Below are positions 11,492 to 26,400 of a stretch of DNA of 64,000 nt, in pieces. This stretch comes from Nemopilema nomurai (lineage: Eukaryota; Cnidaria; Scyphozoa; Rhizostomeae; Rhizostomatidae). The first letter of the stretch is position 1. Each line of letters opens with the position of its first letter. Location: assembly GCA_003864495.1 (NCBI GenBank), contig ML133496.1, forward strand, positions 751,122 to 815,121, given 5' to 3'. The notes below the pieces were generated by a model. The model saw nothing but the letters and a program-made list of their open reading frames with translations, was not told the DNA's origin and made no database searches. A program made the position numbers and the translations under genes.

Positions 11492-14400
11492 CTAGGTTAC
11501 TTTGGAAACCTCAAAGACTATGCACCTGAGTCGAGCCGTTGAGTTCCCCCCGTACTGTTCACTGAGCTTGCTCATCTGATCCGACAACTTCAGCTTTTCG
11601 GCAACCTCGCTTTGATAAAGTTCCTAAAGAGATCAGAAGAGAGGTCAGACGCAATGCAATCAGAATGTATACATGTTTCCCAGAATTGGCCTAAATCACA
11701 CGCCTTCCAGTACACCCTTGCTACCAAGCTTTGACAGAGAGGATTTCATTACAAATAAATGGTTTTCACTTAGAATTTCTAAAGACTTTTCACTCACTTT
11801 GAAAAATAAACTCAAAACAGAATACAACAAGAAGCACTCTTACCAAAATCTACTTTTCAAAATCTCAACCGAGGTAAAAATTTATAAAATTGTCATGGGA
11901 TAAAGAATGCTTAAAAAAAGTTGAACGATGAATATCTGAGGGAAGATGAACGCACCCGGATTCTGCTTGCTTCAGTCTCGTATGTCGTTCGCTTTGCAAT
12001 CCCCTCCTGAAGGGCCGATTTCACGTAAGAGAGCTCTCCCTAAAGCAGAACCGCATTGTTATTAGAATTGGCAAATGCTGACATTCACTTGAATCACATA
12101 CAGTAATCGTGTATTGAGAAAGTTTGGATAGACATTTTGAGATATTCCATACGCAACATAATTTGATGCGCTTCGTATATTGCACAGATAGAATTCTGGT
12201 ATGAGGATTTAGGCGAATGAGGCGGGATGTGACGTGAGACGGTTTGCATTCGCGCCTCCGCATCGGCCCATTCGAACTCTGCGCATTGGTTTCGGGTATG
12301 GTCCGCTGGCTTACCTTGAGTTCGCTAATAGTACCCTCCAGCTCCTTCTTGGTCTTCGACTCCGTTTCACTGCGCACCCTGTCGTAGGCTTCACGCGCAA
12401 CGGCCTAAAAAACCAATCGGATTATTAATGAATGACTCACTGGCGCTAAAAGAATCAACAATCGACCATACGCAAAATAGATAATTGGATAGATGATACG
12501 ATTTCCCTTTGTGACGTAAGAAAACTGCGGAAAGAGAAAAGAGCAGGGAAAAACCGGGCCAGCGAAACCCGGGAGGGAGGGGGGGCATGGTGTCATGTAG
12601 AAAATTATAAAAGGGAGTTATCAAGTAGAAAGAAAGGAGGTCAAATACCTGTAATTCATTTATTTTGATTAGTGGTATCCCGACTATGAAACTTTTGTAC
12701 CTTCAATAAATCCTTTCACAATCTTTCATTCCCACCCCCCTTTCAAATACAAATCGCCGGTTCCGAAGAAAGGGGCTGATCATACAGGAGAAGGAAATTC
12801 ACAAATCTCATTAGTATGTCACGAAGACGTGCAAAAAGTGCAGAGTTACAAGGCTCAAGGTTTGAGACAAAGAGAGGAGCACAGGGAACAAATGCCACAA
12901 GTATCCTACCTGTTCCTCGAGTTGCATATTCACATCTTGCAATTTTTTATTGATCTCCAATCTTGCCTAAAGCGATAAAGAAATATTTGCTTTGAAGGTT
13001 GGTTATCATGGAAATAAATTCCTGGTTTTATTGTTTCATGTCTATGTATAGAAAGTTCAATAGCACAGCTAGAGATACTGGTGGAGTGTTTTTATTGGTT
13101 CCCCAACAATTTTTGGTAAATGTTTCCTGTACAACCACCGCGGTGTAACTAAAGCAGCAAGCAAAGAGGCAAGCATGAGCTTAATTCATTTATGAAATTC
13201 TACCGAAATGATTTTGCACGCTGAATAGATTAGGTTGGGTGCAGCGGGCGTAATTGGAGACACATTAGGAGGCTACCAGGAATATCTAGTTGTAAACACA
13301 GCTTTGAAGAGAGAAAGTAGACGTATAAACTAATGGCCAAAACTCACCTTGGTTTCAATGTCTCTCTTAAATGACTCTAAGTTACCCTTGTTCACAAAAT
13401 TATGTTCGTAATAATCCTGGAAAAATAAAGACGGGACTGATTATAAACGGGTACCGTTAGCTTGCGAAAACCCAAGCAAAACAAGACAATTGTGACGTCA
13501 CAATTGAACAAAAATCGAACTAGGTGTCCATCTGTTGTGAAATTCTACCATTATTTCCGTAAGTTCAATTGAGGTCAGCACGGGAAAATTTGTACATTAA
13601 AAAATGTGATATGAGATAGTCTTGTTGTCGAAAAATTCGAAACTAATGTTGCTCATATAAAAACTTGTTCCTGATATACACAAGGAGGTAAAAATGGAAT
13701 GCTTATTGCTTAGTCTATTTTCCATCTTTTAAGACTTCAAAACTTGTCTACTTTCATAAATTGCTGCCTAAAAGATGTGCATACTTTAATCCTTTCTAGT
13801 TCGTCTTCTAGTAGTTGGTTATCGTTCTCCAATTTTGATTTCTCGAATGATAAAATCTGAAACAAGAGATCAAGTAATGTCATTTTTAATTTATGGAATA
13901 AAAGTTCATAATTTGTTAACTACATGTCAAGTACTGGAGTCTGGGCCCTAGTACCGGGGTCTGGACCCTAACGGACGCTTACACCTATTTATACTAATCC
14001 CCTTTGTATTCATTCGTATTCGTTTTCGTTTTCGTTCACGATTCGTTCGACACGTTGTGTAACCAACGTTTACTTATAACATGACAAGTTTATAGCAACA
14101 AACCATCGTCTCTCTCTGTGCTTCACACTACAAGACTGTCTTATTTAATGTTCACAAATGACAGCAATATTTCAACGGTAAAAGCTTCCTTCGCAACACA
14201 GGCTGAAAAATTCCAAGCTCTGATTGAACTGAAGAAATGTTAGAAAATTACCTTCTCTCTTGTTCGAAGTTCCGTCAGCTCTATAAATAGAAAGAGAAGA
14301 CTATATATATTACTCCCCAAAGAACATGGCTATAAAGTCAGTCAGATTGAGCTAAAGCAAAGCAAGGGAATTTTTTGCCAAGTCTAGAATAAACCTCTCT

Positions 14401-17400
14401 AGGTCTGACCTTGATCGTTTCTCTTGGCGTCTATTTGAGCTTGAGATCTGCCATCTTGCTCCAGCCTCAATTGGTCAGTCAAAGACTCAACCTGCGGACC
14501 AGAGTACAATGATTCAATGGCCTTCAAGATAACATCGCGAAATGGTTTGTTAGGCATTATAAGAGTGAGTGAAGTTCCAATGGATAGATCTTTGGCAATC
14601 ATGTAGGGATTCGTTATTCAATACTCGACAATACTCTCTCCAAACAGTCAGTTACGGCTCTTTTCCGATGCACGTGGTTCAGCTCAAATTGATCGTTTGC
14701 GAAACCTCACACCTAATGAACAGCTGAACTTGAAATTTTAACGCATATTAATCGATTCATACATATCTATTTACCCTGAGAATGGAAAAATGATCTTTCT
14801 CATTCAAATCAAGCATACAGTTCAAGGAAGCAACAACATGTTTCACCAATGTCTCAGCAAATAGAATTAAATTGAAAAGCAGTAACCCGGAAATGACTTC
14901 CAAAAACGAATTCCAAGAATAAGCTAACCTGTCTCCTGAGGTTCGAGGTGTTGTTCAGCATAACCTCTCTTTCGCGTTCGAATTCGGCGTATATCTTCGG
15001 AATGCGTGACTCCCCGTGTTCAAAGTCCTGGGAACGAGGGATTTCATTAGAACCTGACGAAATGCAAATCAAAGCTCTTGCTTGATCATTTTGAAGGCCC
15101 AAAAATCCATGAATCATAACCCACAGCATTGAAAGTGCTAACAACAGCAACTACCTTCAGCCTCCTTTGGTACTGCCTGAGTTTACTCTTAAGCGCACTG
15201 GCCTCTTTCTGGTGTTGAAGTGAACTGAAAAGGAACAGATTTATTAGTTGAAAATCATTAAATTTCCACCTAGTACTACTTTTCTTCAAGATCATTATTC
15301 AATTAAAACATAGAATGGAAGAAAACAGTAAAATCATAAATTAGTTATTTTCGCAGAGTTTCAATAAAACTGTCAGTTCCATTAAGCCCCTACCGTTTAT
15401 CGTAAAACTCCAATTTTGTGTCCAGGCTTTTCTTAAGGTCATCGGCTTGTGAGGACTTTCGTCTTTCCTAAAAAGGATTATTTTCCACATTATTACTTGC
15501 AAGAGACACCAGCATACGAAGATCCAAAAAGTAAACAAACCTTGTGGTTGAAGATAGCTCAAGAAGACAATGGGCTGAAGTTACGATGCCTGCTACCACT
15601 TTCCTTTATAGGATGAAACACAACAAATGTTTTCGTACCTCATCTAAGTCAGCCTTCAAAGCCTGAATTTCTTTCTCCATTGCAACAAGCTGAAATAGCA
15701 AAAAGTGATATCGATTAACTACACGATGTGATACCAAACATGCACAGACGTCTATGAGATCAAACGAAGCAAACCAAAAACGACCAATGTTGTTCGTGAA
15801 ATGTGCCATAGAACAGCGAAAAGAGACAGAGAAAGGATCAGGAAAATATCACGATAGTAACCTTCAATCCTAGCCTCGACCTCGACTTGACCTCTGAATT
15901 CCACAGATCTTTATGGTCCTCTGCGTCTCTCTCGCGTTGAACCCGCGACAATGTTTCCGATTGCAGTTTGTCTTCAAGATGCACATTCGACACCTTTAAG
16001 TTTGCGAGCATCTTTTCGAGACTTTCTCGAGCCTACAATAATAAGAATAAATCATCACGAAAAATGCATTGAAGCTTGCAAATGCTTGTGTTCTGCGTGT
16101 TAAGCTATGTTCCGTAGCGGTAAAACATTGCGCAAAATGCTGTCTTTGAGCTTGAACGCCGAATTGAAACGAAACAAGCAACAGAAGCCAGCTTGAAGCG
16201 GATCGATATTAGGCCTATCCAAAATTTGAATTCCAAATAACCTTGTAGATAAAACACACAGCTGCGATGCGAATCAAAAACCGAACACCGTACCAGAGAC
16301 AAATCTTCCTTGGCACAAACAAAATCTATTTCGGCGCTTTCCGGAATCGATGTATCTTTGTATTTATAATAGCTTTCGTTCCACGAAGCAGACGCCATTT
16401 TGTATCAAAGCGACATAACACAGGGAATCTCTTAATGATTACGAGACAAAGAGCAACATCGGGCTCACTCAAGTTGATCGTAATTTGGTCTTATTACGAA
16501 AAAGCAGGTGGGCTGATTGGAGTGCTGAAAGAGGGCAAGCGAGGCTCGGGCAAACACAACAGGTCACTAGACCAGCTGAAAGCAAAACCCCAACGATTTG
16601 CATGGCACTAGAGCCCCGACATATTATGAGTGCAGAGACTCAGTCGAGACTAATTACGTCACCATGACCAATGCCATACAGAAAGGCCTATATTTGTATG
16701 CGACTTGTTTTCCCATCTACGCTCTGATCCAAGCCAAAAACTACTTGGCGTCTAACTGCCATAAAAAAATTCTCTCAAACTCACAGCCACCACCTGTAAT
16801 ATCTTGCATTACGTAACCCCGCTAATTTGCCGCATGCATGAGAGAACCGCGGGCAATAGAGAACAACCCATTTCTTAATTTCTGTAAACAAGAATCCAGC
16901 TTCTGGTTGCGCCCACCAAGAGGGCAACTGAAAATAAAGTACACGCTACGCAGCTTCACGACCAAAATTCAATGGAACAGTTCAGAACAGCACACTGTGG
17001 TTCTTGCAAGATTAAAACCAGAGCAGAAACGAAGACTCAATGTACACAGGTTCAATCGTTTTCTCCTGAACACCAAGCAGATATAAAGCGATAGAAAACA
17101 ATGTAATTTCCCAGATAACTGCTCCCTCTACCTTCGCTTTGAACAGATTCAGCCTTGCATCATTCCTAGGCCAGGTTAATTTGCATCGGTTCGCGCCTAG
17201 GCACATGATGAGCATGCAGTCCCCTTGCGGCCTGGTACCGAACGGATGATTTTTTGACGGCGGTCGTCCGCTGCGCCCCGTGCAAATCATCCTTCGTTTG
17301 TTATCTGGCACGGGTTTTATGGTCCGGGCTGAGCGTCTGAGCCTATGGTCCGGGCTGAATCTCCTTGAAAACCCGAGACGAACACTGAGGCATTTTAGCT

Positions 17401-20400
17401 CCAGTTCCAGCGCACGCCGACCAGCAATGAGAAGCGCGTCAGATGACAGGGAGATCAAGGCAACACAAACTGTTGTCAGTTTCAAATGGAACAGCGAGAA
17501 AACATCGAGTGCTTGGTAAGGATTGGTTCATTACGGTTTGATACTTGCAAGGAACCCATTCATAGTTTCAAACAATGAACTCCTTTAAACACTATAAATT
17601 AATAATTTTGCATTGTATCCTTTGGAATTCATTACAGGGTAGATTTCCTATCACATCACAGTCATCAATAAAAAATTCCCTCCAAACATTGACCAGAGCA
17701 TCAATAAACTTAATTTGAATATGATGATGTTTGTCTAAGCAGAAAATAAAACAGTTGGAAGGAAGAAGCTGAAATATTAATACAGGTTTTGTTGAATATA
17801 TAACGTAATTGGGGGACATTGCCTTTGATTGGCTCTGTGCTTGTAAACAAACTACAAGTCTAATGAGATATTAGCATTCCACCTGCCTTCACAAATAACC
17901 AAGCTTCTAATAAAGATCTAGGCCAGTCAATTCGTCCTCACAACTCCCAGGTACATAGCTGCTGAATCCAACAAATCGGGCCGTGTGCAAGCGCGCGCTT
18001 GTTGCCATGCCAAGAGTCGCGCGGGGCCCGCGGGTAATTCGCCCTTCTATAGCGCACTTTCCCAGTATCGTTGCATTAACAACACTGGTTTCCCAAGGGC
18101 CTCATTTTGCGAAGTTACAGTCTCAAAGACCGAAGATCGTCCTTTTCTTTTCTTGGTGGTGTTGGCAATATTCCTTCGAAGCAGATATGCATTCTTTCGG
18201 CATTAATAAAAAATTCTCCTTTAAGCCGCTTTGATTTAGAATCACAGTCGTTAGAGATCTTAATGACCAAATGAATTTCGAAACAATTAGAATTCAACAG
18301 TAAATGCATATTTCATGATTAAGTTCGGTGCGATTTGATTCGAGCTCACAACTACAAAACCGAATCACTTAATTATTCAACGTATTTGATAACTTCGACA
18401 TCTTTGAATATATCAGTTTCTGATTTGATCCAAATTTAGTAGTAGGAGGAATCATTTTTGTTAATGATACCATATAATTCGCTGGTTGTCAGCTTAGCTG
18501 ATCGTTGATTAGCCTACCCGATCAACCAAACACAAAACAACTTTCAGCACTTAAAACCGGCATCGTTCGCTCTACAAAAAATAAAGGATCTTCGATGTTC
18601 AGTTGCTATTCGGTTAAAAGTAAGCACGAAGTGAATGGGGAAAACCAACCTCGGTGGATTGTCGCAGGTCACTCAGAATCATTTCGCATTTCCCTTGTTC
18701 CTCTCTCAACTCGCTCTCCAGCTCTGCTTTCTCCACCTTCAGCCTCGTTACTGCTTTTTGTAGCTCAGCCTGAAAAGGAGGAAACAAAACAGTAACACAC
18801 CAATGCAAAAAAGTAAAAATGTCACCCTTCATTGTGGTAATATTCTCCTAAGCCAGTGAAAAATGAGGCGTGCGGGTAATACCAATAATAGATTCACCAT
18901 TATAAGTCTAGTTAAAACATTGGCGAATGCAAGTGCCCCACATGGCGTATCTGGGGTACCTGGGGCTACTCAGGTCTCCAAAGTATGAAGCCCCATCAGT
19001 AGCCACCCCTTGACAGTTGCAATACAGGGGCTGGTGAAACATCCGTCGGTCCCTAATATCCCCTCTAGTCTCCAATTAAGAAATATCAGGTTTCAGTCCA
19101 CTATCTATTACTTCAGTCCAGAGCTTTGTTCCTGAGTAAAGCAAAAGGCAAATTGGAAAGCAGCACAGCCCTTTTAGAGCGCCTCCCAGAAGAAAAATGA
19201 AGAGAGCCAGAGCCCTTTTGCACTGGAGAAGTGGCCTCGACAATTGGTGCATCTTACCCTGGACGACTGGGCCGTTTGGATATCAGCAGCCTTTTGTACC
19301 AACCGGGTGTTCGTGTGGTCGGTCACTTTCAGGGCGTGGTCAAGCTGGTCTGTGAGGTCCTCGACCTTCAGGGCAAGCTCGTTTTTCAGCGCCGATACTT
19401 CTCCAAGCTGCGTGGAAATGAATAAACAAACTCTGAAATGGCTTGCCGAATTCTATGTTTCTGTTTCGATTCCTTCTCTTGATGTTTTGTAAATTGGCAT
19501 CGCCAATTAAATTTGGACCTATTTACGGTCAACCACAATTAATTTCTATTCATCATCTAGCAGCATCTACGAATCATTCACGTTTTTGCTGCAGCATTCC
19601 TCGTAGACACAAGCGTAAACATCATGAAATTCATTATTAAATTGAAGTTGATTTGCTTAATCACTTTGCATCAATTAAAAGTCTTGGAAACATCTGCATC
19701 ATAAGAATCCCATACCTTTTTCTCTAGCATAGCTGTTTCTCGATTCAACCTGTTCTTCTCGTTTTCCAATTGTTCTTTGCCCTACAGAGAACAAAAACAA
19801 AGGATTCTACAGTTGTTTACACGACTACAATGTGGTAGAACTAAACATAGGGTTAGCTAGAGATTACAAGCTTTTGTATCATACTGCATTTGCTAATGGA
19901 TTTTTCCAAGCTGGAAACAGAAGTTGAGTCCTCCTTTAAAGTAACAGGCAAATGGAAGTTTTCGAAGTTTTAAACAGCGATAGTCCAGGAAAGGAAGCAA
20001 GCACATTGACCAGTATCTAACTACACCGTTTTGAAATGAGCTCAACATTCAACATCAGAATAAATTGGAACCAAAAAAGCATCAACAATATTGATCCATG
20101 TCCATGATCATCGAATCCAATCATGACAAGCGACGGTTACTATTTGCACTAGCTTTAAAGAAACGAGGGTAAGATATGCTCACCTTCGACTGGATTTCCT
20201 TGGCAGCCTGACTGGCCGACAGTTGCCTTGCCAGGTCGTTCATTTCCTGCGCAAAACAGAATCCGGTCGTCAATGTTTTCCAAATGTGGATATAGAATAA
20301 CAAGACTCTCACATTAGAGTCCTTTTTAACACAAAATTTCTTCTGAGATCGCACATGCAAAACTAATGTAATAGCGCTATAAGTAAATGGCTGGAAACGA

Positions 20401-23400
20401 GGCCGCAACTGGAAACACGTCACACTGCTCTCCTCCTACCATGAGTTATCTGTCTTCTGCTAGACGGCTTGACCAAAGATGGACCTACATTTCGTCCATG
20501 ATCAAAGCTCCAAAGGAAACGAGCCACATTCACCAATTTGAAGACAATTATTTGAACAACTTAAAAAAATGGTTTTCAGTGACGACGAGTGCGGCATGGC
20601 ACCAAATGCCAACTAAAAGCGTACCTTCTCGACGAGTCGCATTTCGCTGTCTTTTCCCTTGAGATCCTCCTTCAGCTCTGCATACTCTTCTCTTTGACGC
20701 AGTGAAGCCTCGTTCAAATGTGAAATTCTCTGTTCGAGGTTATTCCTCTCCTGATCAAATAGCATAAAGAAAAGTTTTTACAATGTTTCCCAGTACGATG
20801 ATAGGCAGACAATTTTCAACCTTCCAGGAAATATCCTTTTATAACCTTTAGAGCATGATATTATAAGCGATGCATAAAGTTTACATTGGAGGAAAAATAG
20901 CATATTGCCATATCCTTGTTCATATATTGATGCACTCACAAATTTGAAAACTTCGACATTGATCGTCCAACATTGAATGGTCCATCATGGTTAGGCCATA
21001 CTACTGAAAGTCTAGGGTACTGACAACAGCAACAACATAACTCACCTTCTCGAAATCCTCTTTTGCCTTTGACAACAAAGTCTGGAATTTTTCCTAGAAA
21101 GAGGAAGCGGTTTGTCGGGTATTCAACAGTTCTAGTACTAGGTACCGTGAAACAAGCAATATATTTGCACAACATCCTTTCCACCACTTCAACGTACAGA
21201 TGTATTGACGCTAGAATAACTTGAAGGCATGGATTTTATCACACGATAGCTAATATCTTTTTATGACTGAGAAATTAATCGATACCAATAGCGAAATCTT
21301 CTGTAAAGAAATCTTAAAAAACGGACAGGCAGAAACAGATGCGAATTAAAAAATGCTTAGTCCAACATGTGAACTATGTGAATGGTTGCATAGGGATACC
21401 AAAGTTGCAATAAGCTCATTCCCTTGAAAATGAGCAACTACCTGAGCGTCTCTGGCCGCCCTATCGCAGTCACTCGTCCGCTGATTGGCTGTTTCGAGTT
21501 CCCTTCGAAGATTGTCAATTTCTCTCTGCATTATCGACGTTCTTTTAGAGAAAACGAGAGCATGATTCAGTATCAGTATTATACCGGGATGAAAGAACTG
21601 AAACTGAAAATTATCTTGACTGTTGTGAAATTCGTTGCAAATGGGGGAAGCCCGTGATGGCTTATTAAACAATACTACAAGGAAAAGCTTAATTTTTTAA
21701 TTTGGCCCTTAGCAATCAATGCCTATAAACAAGGAAACACTGCATTCTGCTTTTCTAGTTAGAGAAACAGGCATGACGTCATGATCATTCCACTGTGAAT
21801 CGTACAAGGGTTTCCTTCAAAAAGAGCATAAAAAACAATGGAGACCTGCGACCTATTCCCAATCCCAAAACACGTGCAAAAGTTACCTCTCACTGCCTCC
21901 TTCGACTTTCGAAGATAGTCTGTTGTTGATTTCCTGCAAAAGTTTGGGATTTTTATTCAAACTATGCTCCCTACTGTAATAAACTGACGTTGCGTAAACT
22001 AGTGCCCAGATTCCTTATTCTTGTCTTCCTTGAAAGCCGCACGGCTAAATATACGTCTCGCTCTCTCGTTCTCAATCTTCGAGTTGTGACAAGTTTGCAC
22101 CAACCAAAGTGCAAGCAGAAAGCTTGGGATTTGATGCAGACCATAGAGTTGGACGCTCGTACGCTACAAAAGGTATCTGATAAGAAAGCCTGCTGGAAGG
22201 CGCTAACCTTTTCGTGTCTAAGCTTCTCCTCAAGTTGGTTCAACAAATTTCCTCTGTACTCGGCTTCTCGAGAAGACATTACAAGTTGCCCGGATTTCTC
22301 AGCTAGCGAAATTTTGGCTGATTGCAACTGAAACATAATGATTTTAACAATGAAAAGGACAGAACACTAAAAACACGAACTACACGAGCTCGCTTTTTGT
22401 CTAAAATCGAAGAGGAAAACGGTGCAAAACGGAGAAAAATCGCGAAAAAAGTGCTTAATATGTTCTCAAAAATGATCTGTTCAGAAATAAAAGCGAAAAT
22501 AATTCGTTGGTGTCATGGTAGTGAAAAGTTTTAATCATGTATGATGGGTACCAAATGGAAGAATCTTAGGCAAAAGCGAATGTGATACAAAATCTTATAA
22601 AATAAAACTTTGGACAGCTGTAAAAGTGGTTTTGAGTCAAAATGAAATGAGAAAATAAATGGCGGCTGAGAAGGTGAACCTCGGATTCAAGGGCATCGCA
22701 GCGTCGTTCGGAGGCGTCAAGCTTGGCAAAAACTCGCTGAAATGAAATTGGTGCGGTGCTGTTAAAGTGTGCACACGATCAAGTGACAAAAGTGACAAAA
22801 GTTGGGCCATAAAAGGTGTGCTTTCAAACAATAAAAAACCCTGCCAAAGTGAACTTAATCAATTTGTAATATCTTATAAGGGATGCAATTAATCTTTTAA
22901 ATCGGAAAGGGCGAATGGTAAATACGGTTTACAGGGCACCAATTGGACTCTCTTCTTTGTTTTATCGAATGAACCATGTGGACAGCCAACATGATCCAGA
23001 TTTTAAAAGGGAGATATTACTGCTGCCACCCAAGATGAAAGCTGCGATCGTGAATGCACACTAAAGACCCCAAAACAATCACTAAAACATGCAGTTAAAT
23101 CAGTTAACGGTTGAATCGCCTAGTTCTTTGTATCTCATTTATATACCTGGGCCTCGTCTTTAGCATTGGCAATCTCTCGGTCTGTTTGTTTCTGTCCTTG
23201 AAAGACTCTTCCTTAAACTTGCTGACCTCACTGTGGAGGAAACAGGGACTTATTTCAGACGTAGATTTGAATACACACACTATTTGCAACGCAGGTGGAA
23301 AAGAAAGAGAGTGGTACTTGGCATTGATAGATCAAGACACACTGAATTTAGGGTGAGCAGGCAGAAATGGCAAAAGAGGGGATCGTTTAAATGGTAGGCA

Positions 23401-26400
23401 GGATAGGTAAACAAACATAATTATGTACATAGAAACATACCTTTCAGTTATTGACTTCGTCTTAGAGACCCTCTCTAGTTCACTGCTTGCATTTTGCAAT
23501 TGTGTTTTCAGTACAGTCACCTAGAAAGTCAATCTCTTAGTCAGAGTGAATACATCCAAGCCATCTTTCAATACATTTTCAGTACATTGTCTTCTTTAGC
23601 AAAGCTTCACACGCTTAATCCATAAAGACAGCAATTCACCTGATTTGAGTCATTTGGAGAAAAAAGTCATCGACAAGAGAGTTAGCTGCGTCTTTCGTAC
23701 CTCCGTTTGTAGCCTCTTTTTATTAGCAACCTCATTGTCAAGAACTGCTTGTAGCCTCATCTGTTCTGCTTTTGATGTAGACTTCTCAGCCTCGATTTGC
23801 ATTTGCGCTTGAAACTGCTCTCTTTCCGCTTTCACCTAGGCCAAACAACACCATGCTCACGTCAATAAAACTCTACCATCCCATTAAAATGATTTTGCAT
23901 TAGCGTTATTAAGCACATGGAAAAGAACGATGCATTGAAGCCTCTTCAAACACTGATGTTTCGTCTTTCTAAAAGACTTCGCCCTTGAAATTAAAAAGTT
24001 GCAACTCCTGATTAACCAAATCATTCTCTCAGAGCTTGATATTAAAAATAATTATCAGTAAAATACTTGCAAAATTGTTGACCCAAATCCTACACAAGTA
24101 AGATGAAAAATCTCTAATAATATGTTGGATTAAGTTTTAGATGCGTCGTGACACCGCAAACTTTTAAAAGAAAATCCACTTAGTTTCGCAAAACCCCCAT
24201 GACAAACATTCAACATTAATTCCAAGCAGAAGCACTATCTCGTACCACGTCATCAGACTTTTCCTGCAGCTTATTTCGAAGGCGGGTGACCTCGTTTTCG
24301 TACGTTGACTTGACTTCCTCCAATTGCGCGCTGACTCTAGTGAGGTCACTCTGCAAGGAAACCAAAAAGTTGATCGGTTGCTCGAATAAAAAACCCCGAA
24401 TAAAAAATCGTACGTCGAATAAAAAACCCCATGCAAACACAGGTGCCGTTTTCATCAAGCAAACTATTTACCGATAAAATATTAAAAGATGGTTTTCAGA
24501 GTTCCAATTCACATTTCAAATTCAAACGTGTAGAAAACAGTTAAGTAGCTATCTAGCTTAAATCCTTATGTTCTTGTGTTTTAAAAGCCTTGGTCTAAAT
24601 AACAATGGGTAAATCGAACTTTGGTTATCTTGCCCGTTTAGGTATCAATAATACGGTCCTGTTAAAGAAAAACCTTTTCATCAGCCAAAGTTTCTAAGCC
24701 ATCTATTCACACTACCAAATGGACTTCCCTGGATTGTAAGTAGCACCCAAATTAAACTCACCTTAGCTTTGGCCAAGTCGACTTTCATTTGATTGGCAGT
24801 TGATTCGGCTGATTGACGGCTCTGGTCGACCATCTCTAGTTGATTGACAGTTTGCGCGTGCTGAAAAGATGTTCGTTGAGCTTCCTCTAGCAACGCTTCG
24901 TGTTGTTGCAGTTGTTCTCTATAAAGATTTTCCTAATGGAAAGCCAAACAACATCAGTTTCGACTGCAGGAATTATTGAAAGAATACTGCCATTCTAGTA
25001 GCATTTATTTTAGGTTACAGAGCGGCACCAAACGGACACCGAAAATAGTATGGGCAGCGGGGAGTTGCGTTAATTGTCATTGTTGTCGAGTAGGGTTTTC
25101 AGGTAGCTACAATCAGAGCAGGGTCCTTGGTCACCAAAGGCATGCGACAGCAATGACATTTAATCTAAATGATCACACCAAATTTTGACGTAATCTGAAG
25201 TCCCTAGCAAGATACGTTCGTGTCTATGATGTATCAAGCAACATGTATTACGTGACTACTGTTCAAAATGGCGGACGAGCCTCCTACCTGGTTCATGCGA
25301 GTTTCCCGTTCATGTCGTAGGGTAAGCTTCAGGTCATTCACATCACTCTGTAGCTGGTTGGTTAGACTCTCACGAACCTTGAACTCTGCTTCCAATGTTT
25401 TGTAAGCAAGCACGATTGTCTGACGGCCTTCCGCTTCTCTGCTCAAGAAAAACAACGCTGCCTCTAGAATTAACTTCATCAACGGCAAACTAGGTAGAGG
25501 CAAGTCAAATTTGTCTTTGATGTGTCGAAGTGAGAACTCAAATTAAGTGCAATAGGATGCTTTGAGTCATCAACTGATAAAAGCTAAGAATTTGCGACAA
25601 CATGAAGATTATAAGGCCTAGCTGATGTAGAAAATAAACCGGATGAAGGCCTTAAAAAAGCACTTAAGGTTTTCTATCAGTTACACATTAGTGAAGATAT
25701 TCCTTTCTTAACAATTTCTTTTTGTTTCGTTGTTGATAGTTCAAAACACACTAATCAGCTGGTAATAAGCAACGTTGTCTTATATTAGAACAGCGCCAAA
25801 TATACAGACTTGGTAATCAATCGGCGCCAAATCCTGGCTTCTTCAAGCCGAATCTCAAAATACCACACAATGATACAACCATCTACATAGTATTACAAGA
25901 AGACCGTCATAGTGCTGCCGATGACATTGCGTCAATAGAGAGTGACGGTCAAAGGACGTACCCTGTAAGCTTCGCGTCTCCCCGTTTGATTTGATCCTTG
26001 AGTTGTGAGACCAGGCCCTCTGCTGTCGCCCTGGCTTCTATCTCCTGGTCCAATCGGTATTTCAGATCCCGAGCCTCCATTTCCATATCGAGACGGTGTC
26101 TTTCGAAATCTGTCTGAGACTTGCTTAGGATCTCGACGGTCCTGCGAAAAGAGCCATCCAATAAATCAACCCCTCAGAAGGCCGATTGCACGAAAAACCA
26201 ACGCATTACAGAATGCAACAACTACTTGACATTAGTTAAATTCGATGTGAACAAAGGTAGACAAAAGGAATAGCAAATCTTAAAAAGGCTAGAGCTTCTA
26301 TCGATATACAAGGACCAGCAGGCAGCATACCCGGGTTGTCCCAGATCTACAAAAAGCCTGTCCATTGCTGCTTTCACATATAACCGAATGCCAAATGCAG

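Noticed and set aside
17012..17519. Overlapping open frames in long intron 41
   Set aside because: No coiled-coil pattern, no matching splice borders; probably an effect of the GC-rich patch.
21990..22331. 113-codon plus-strand frame
   Set aside because: Overlaps ANKRD26-like exon 33, which has clear splice sites and coiled-coil sequence on the minus strand.
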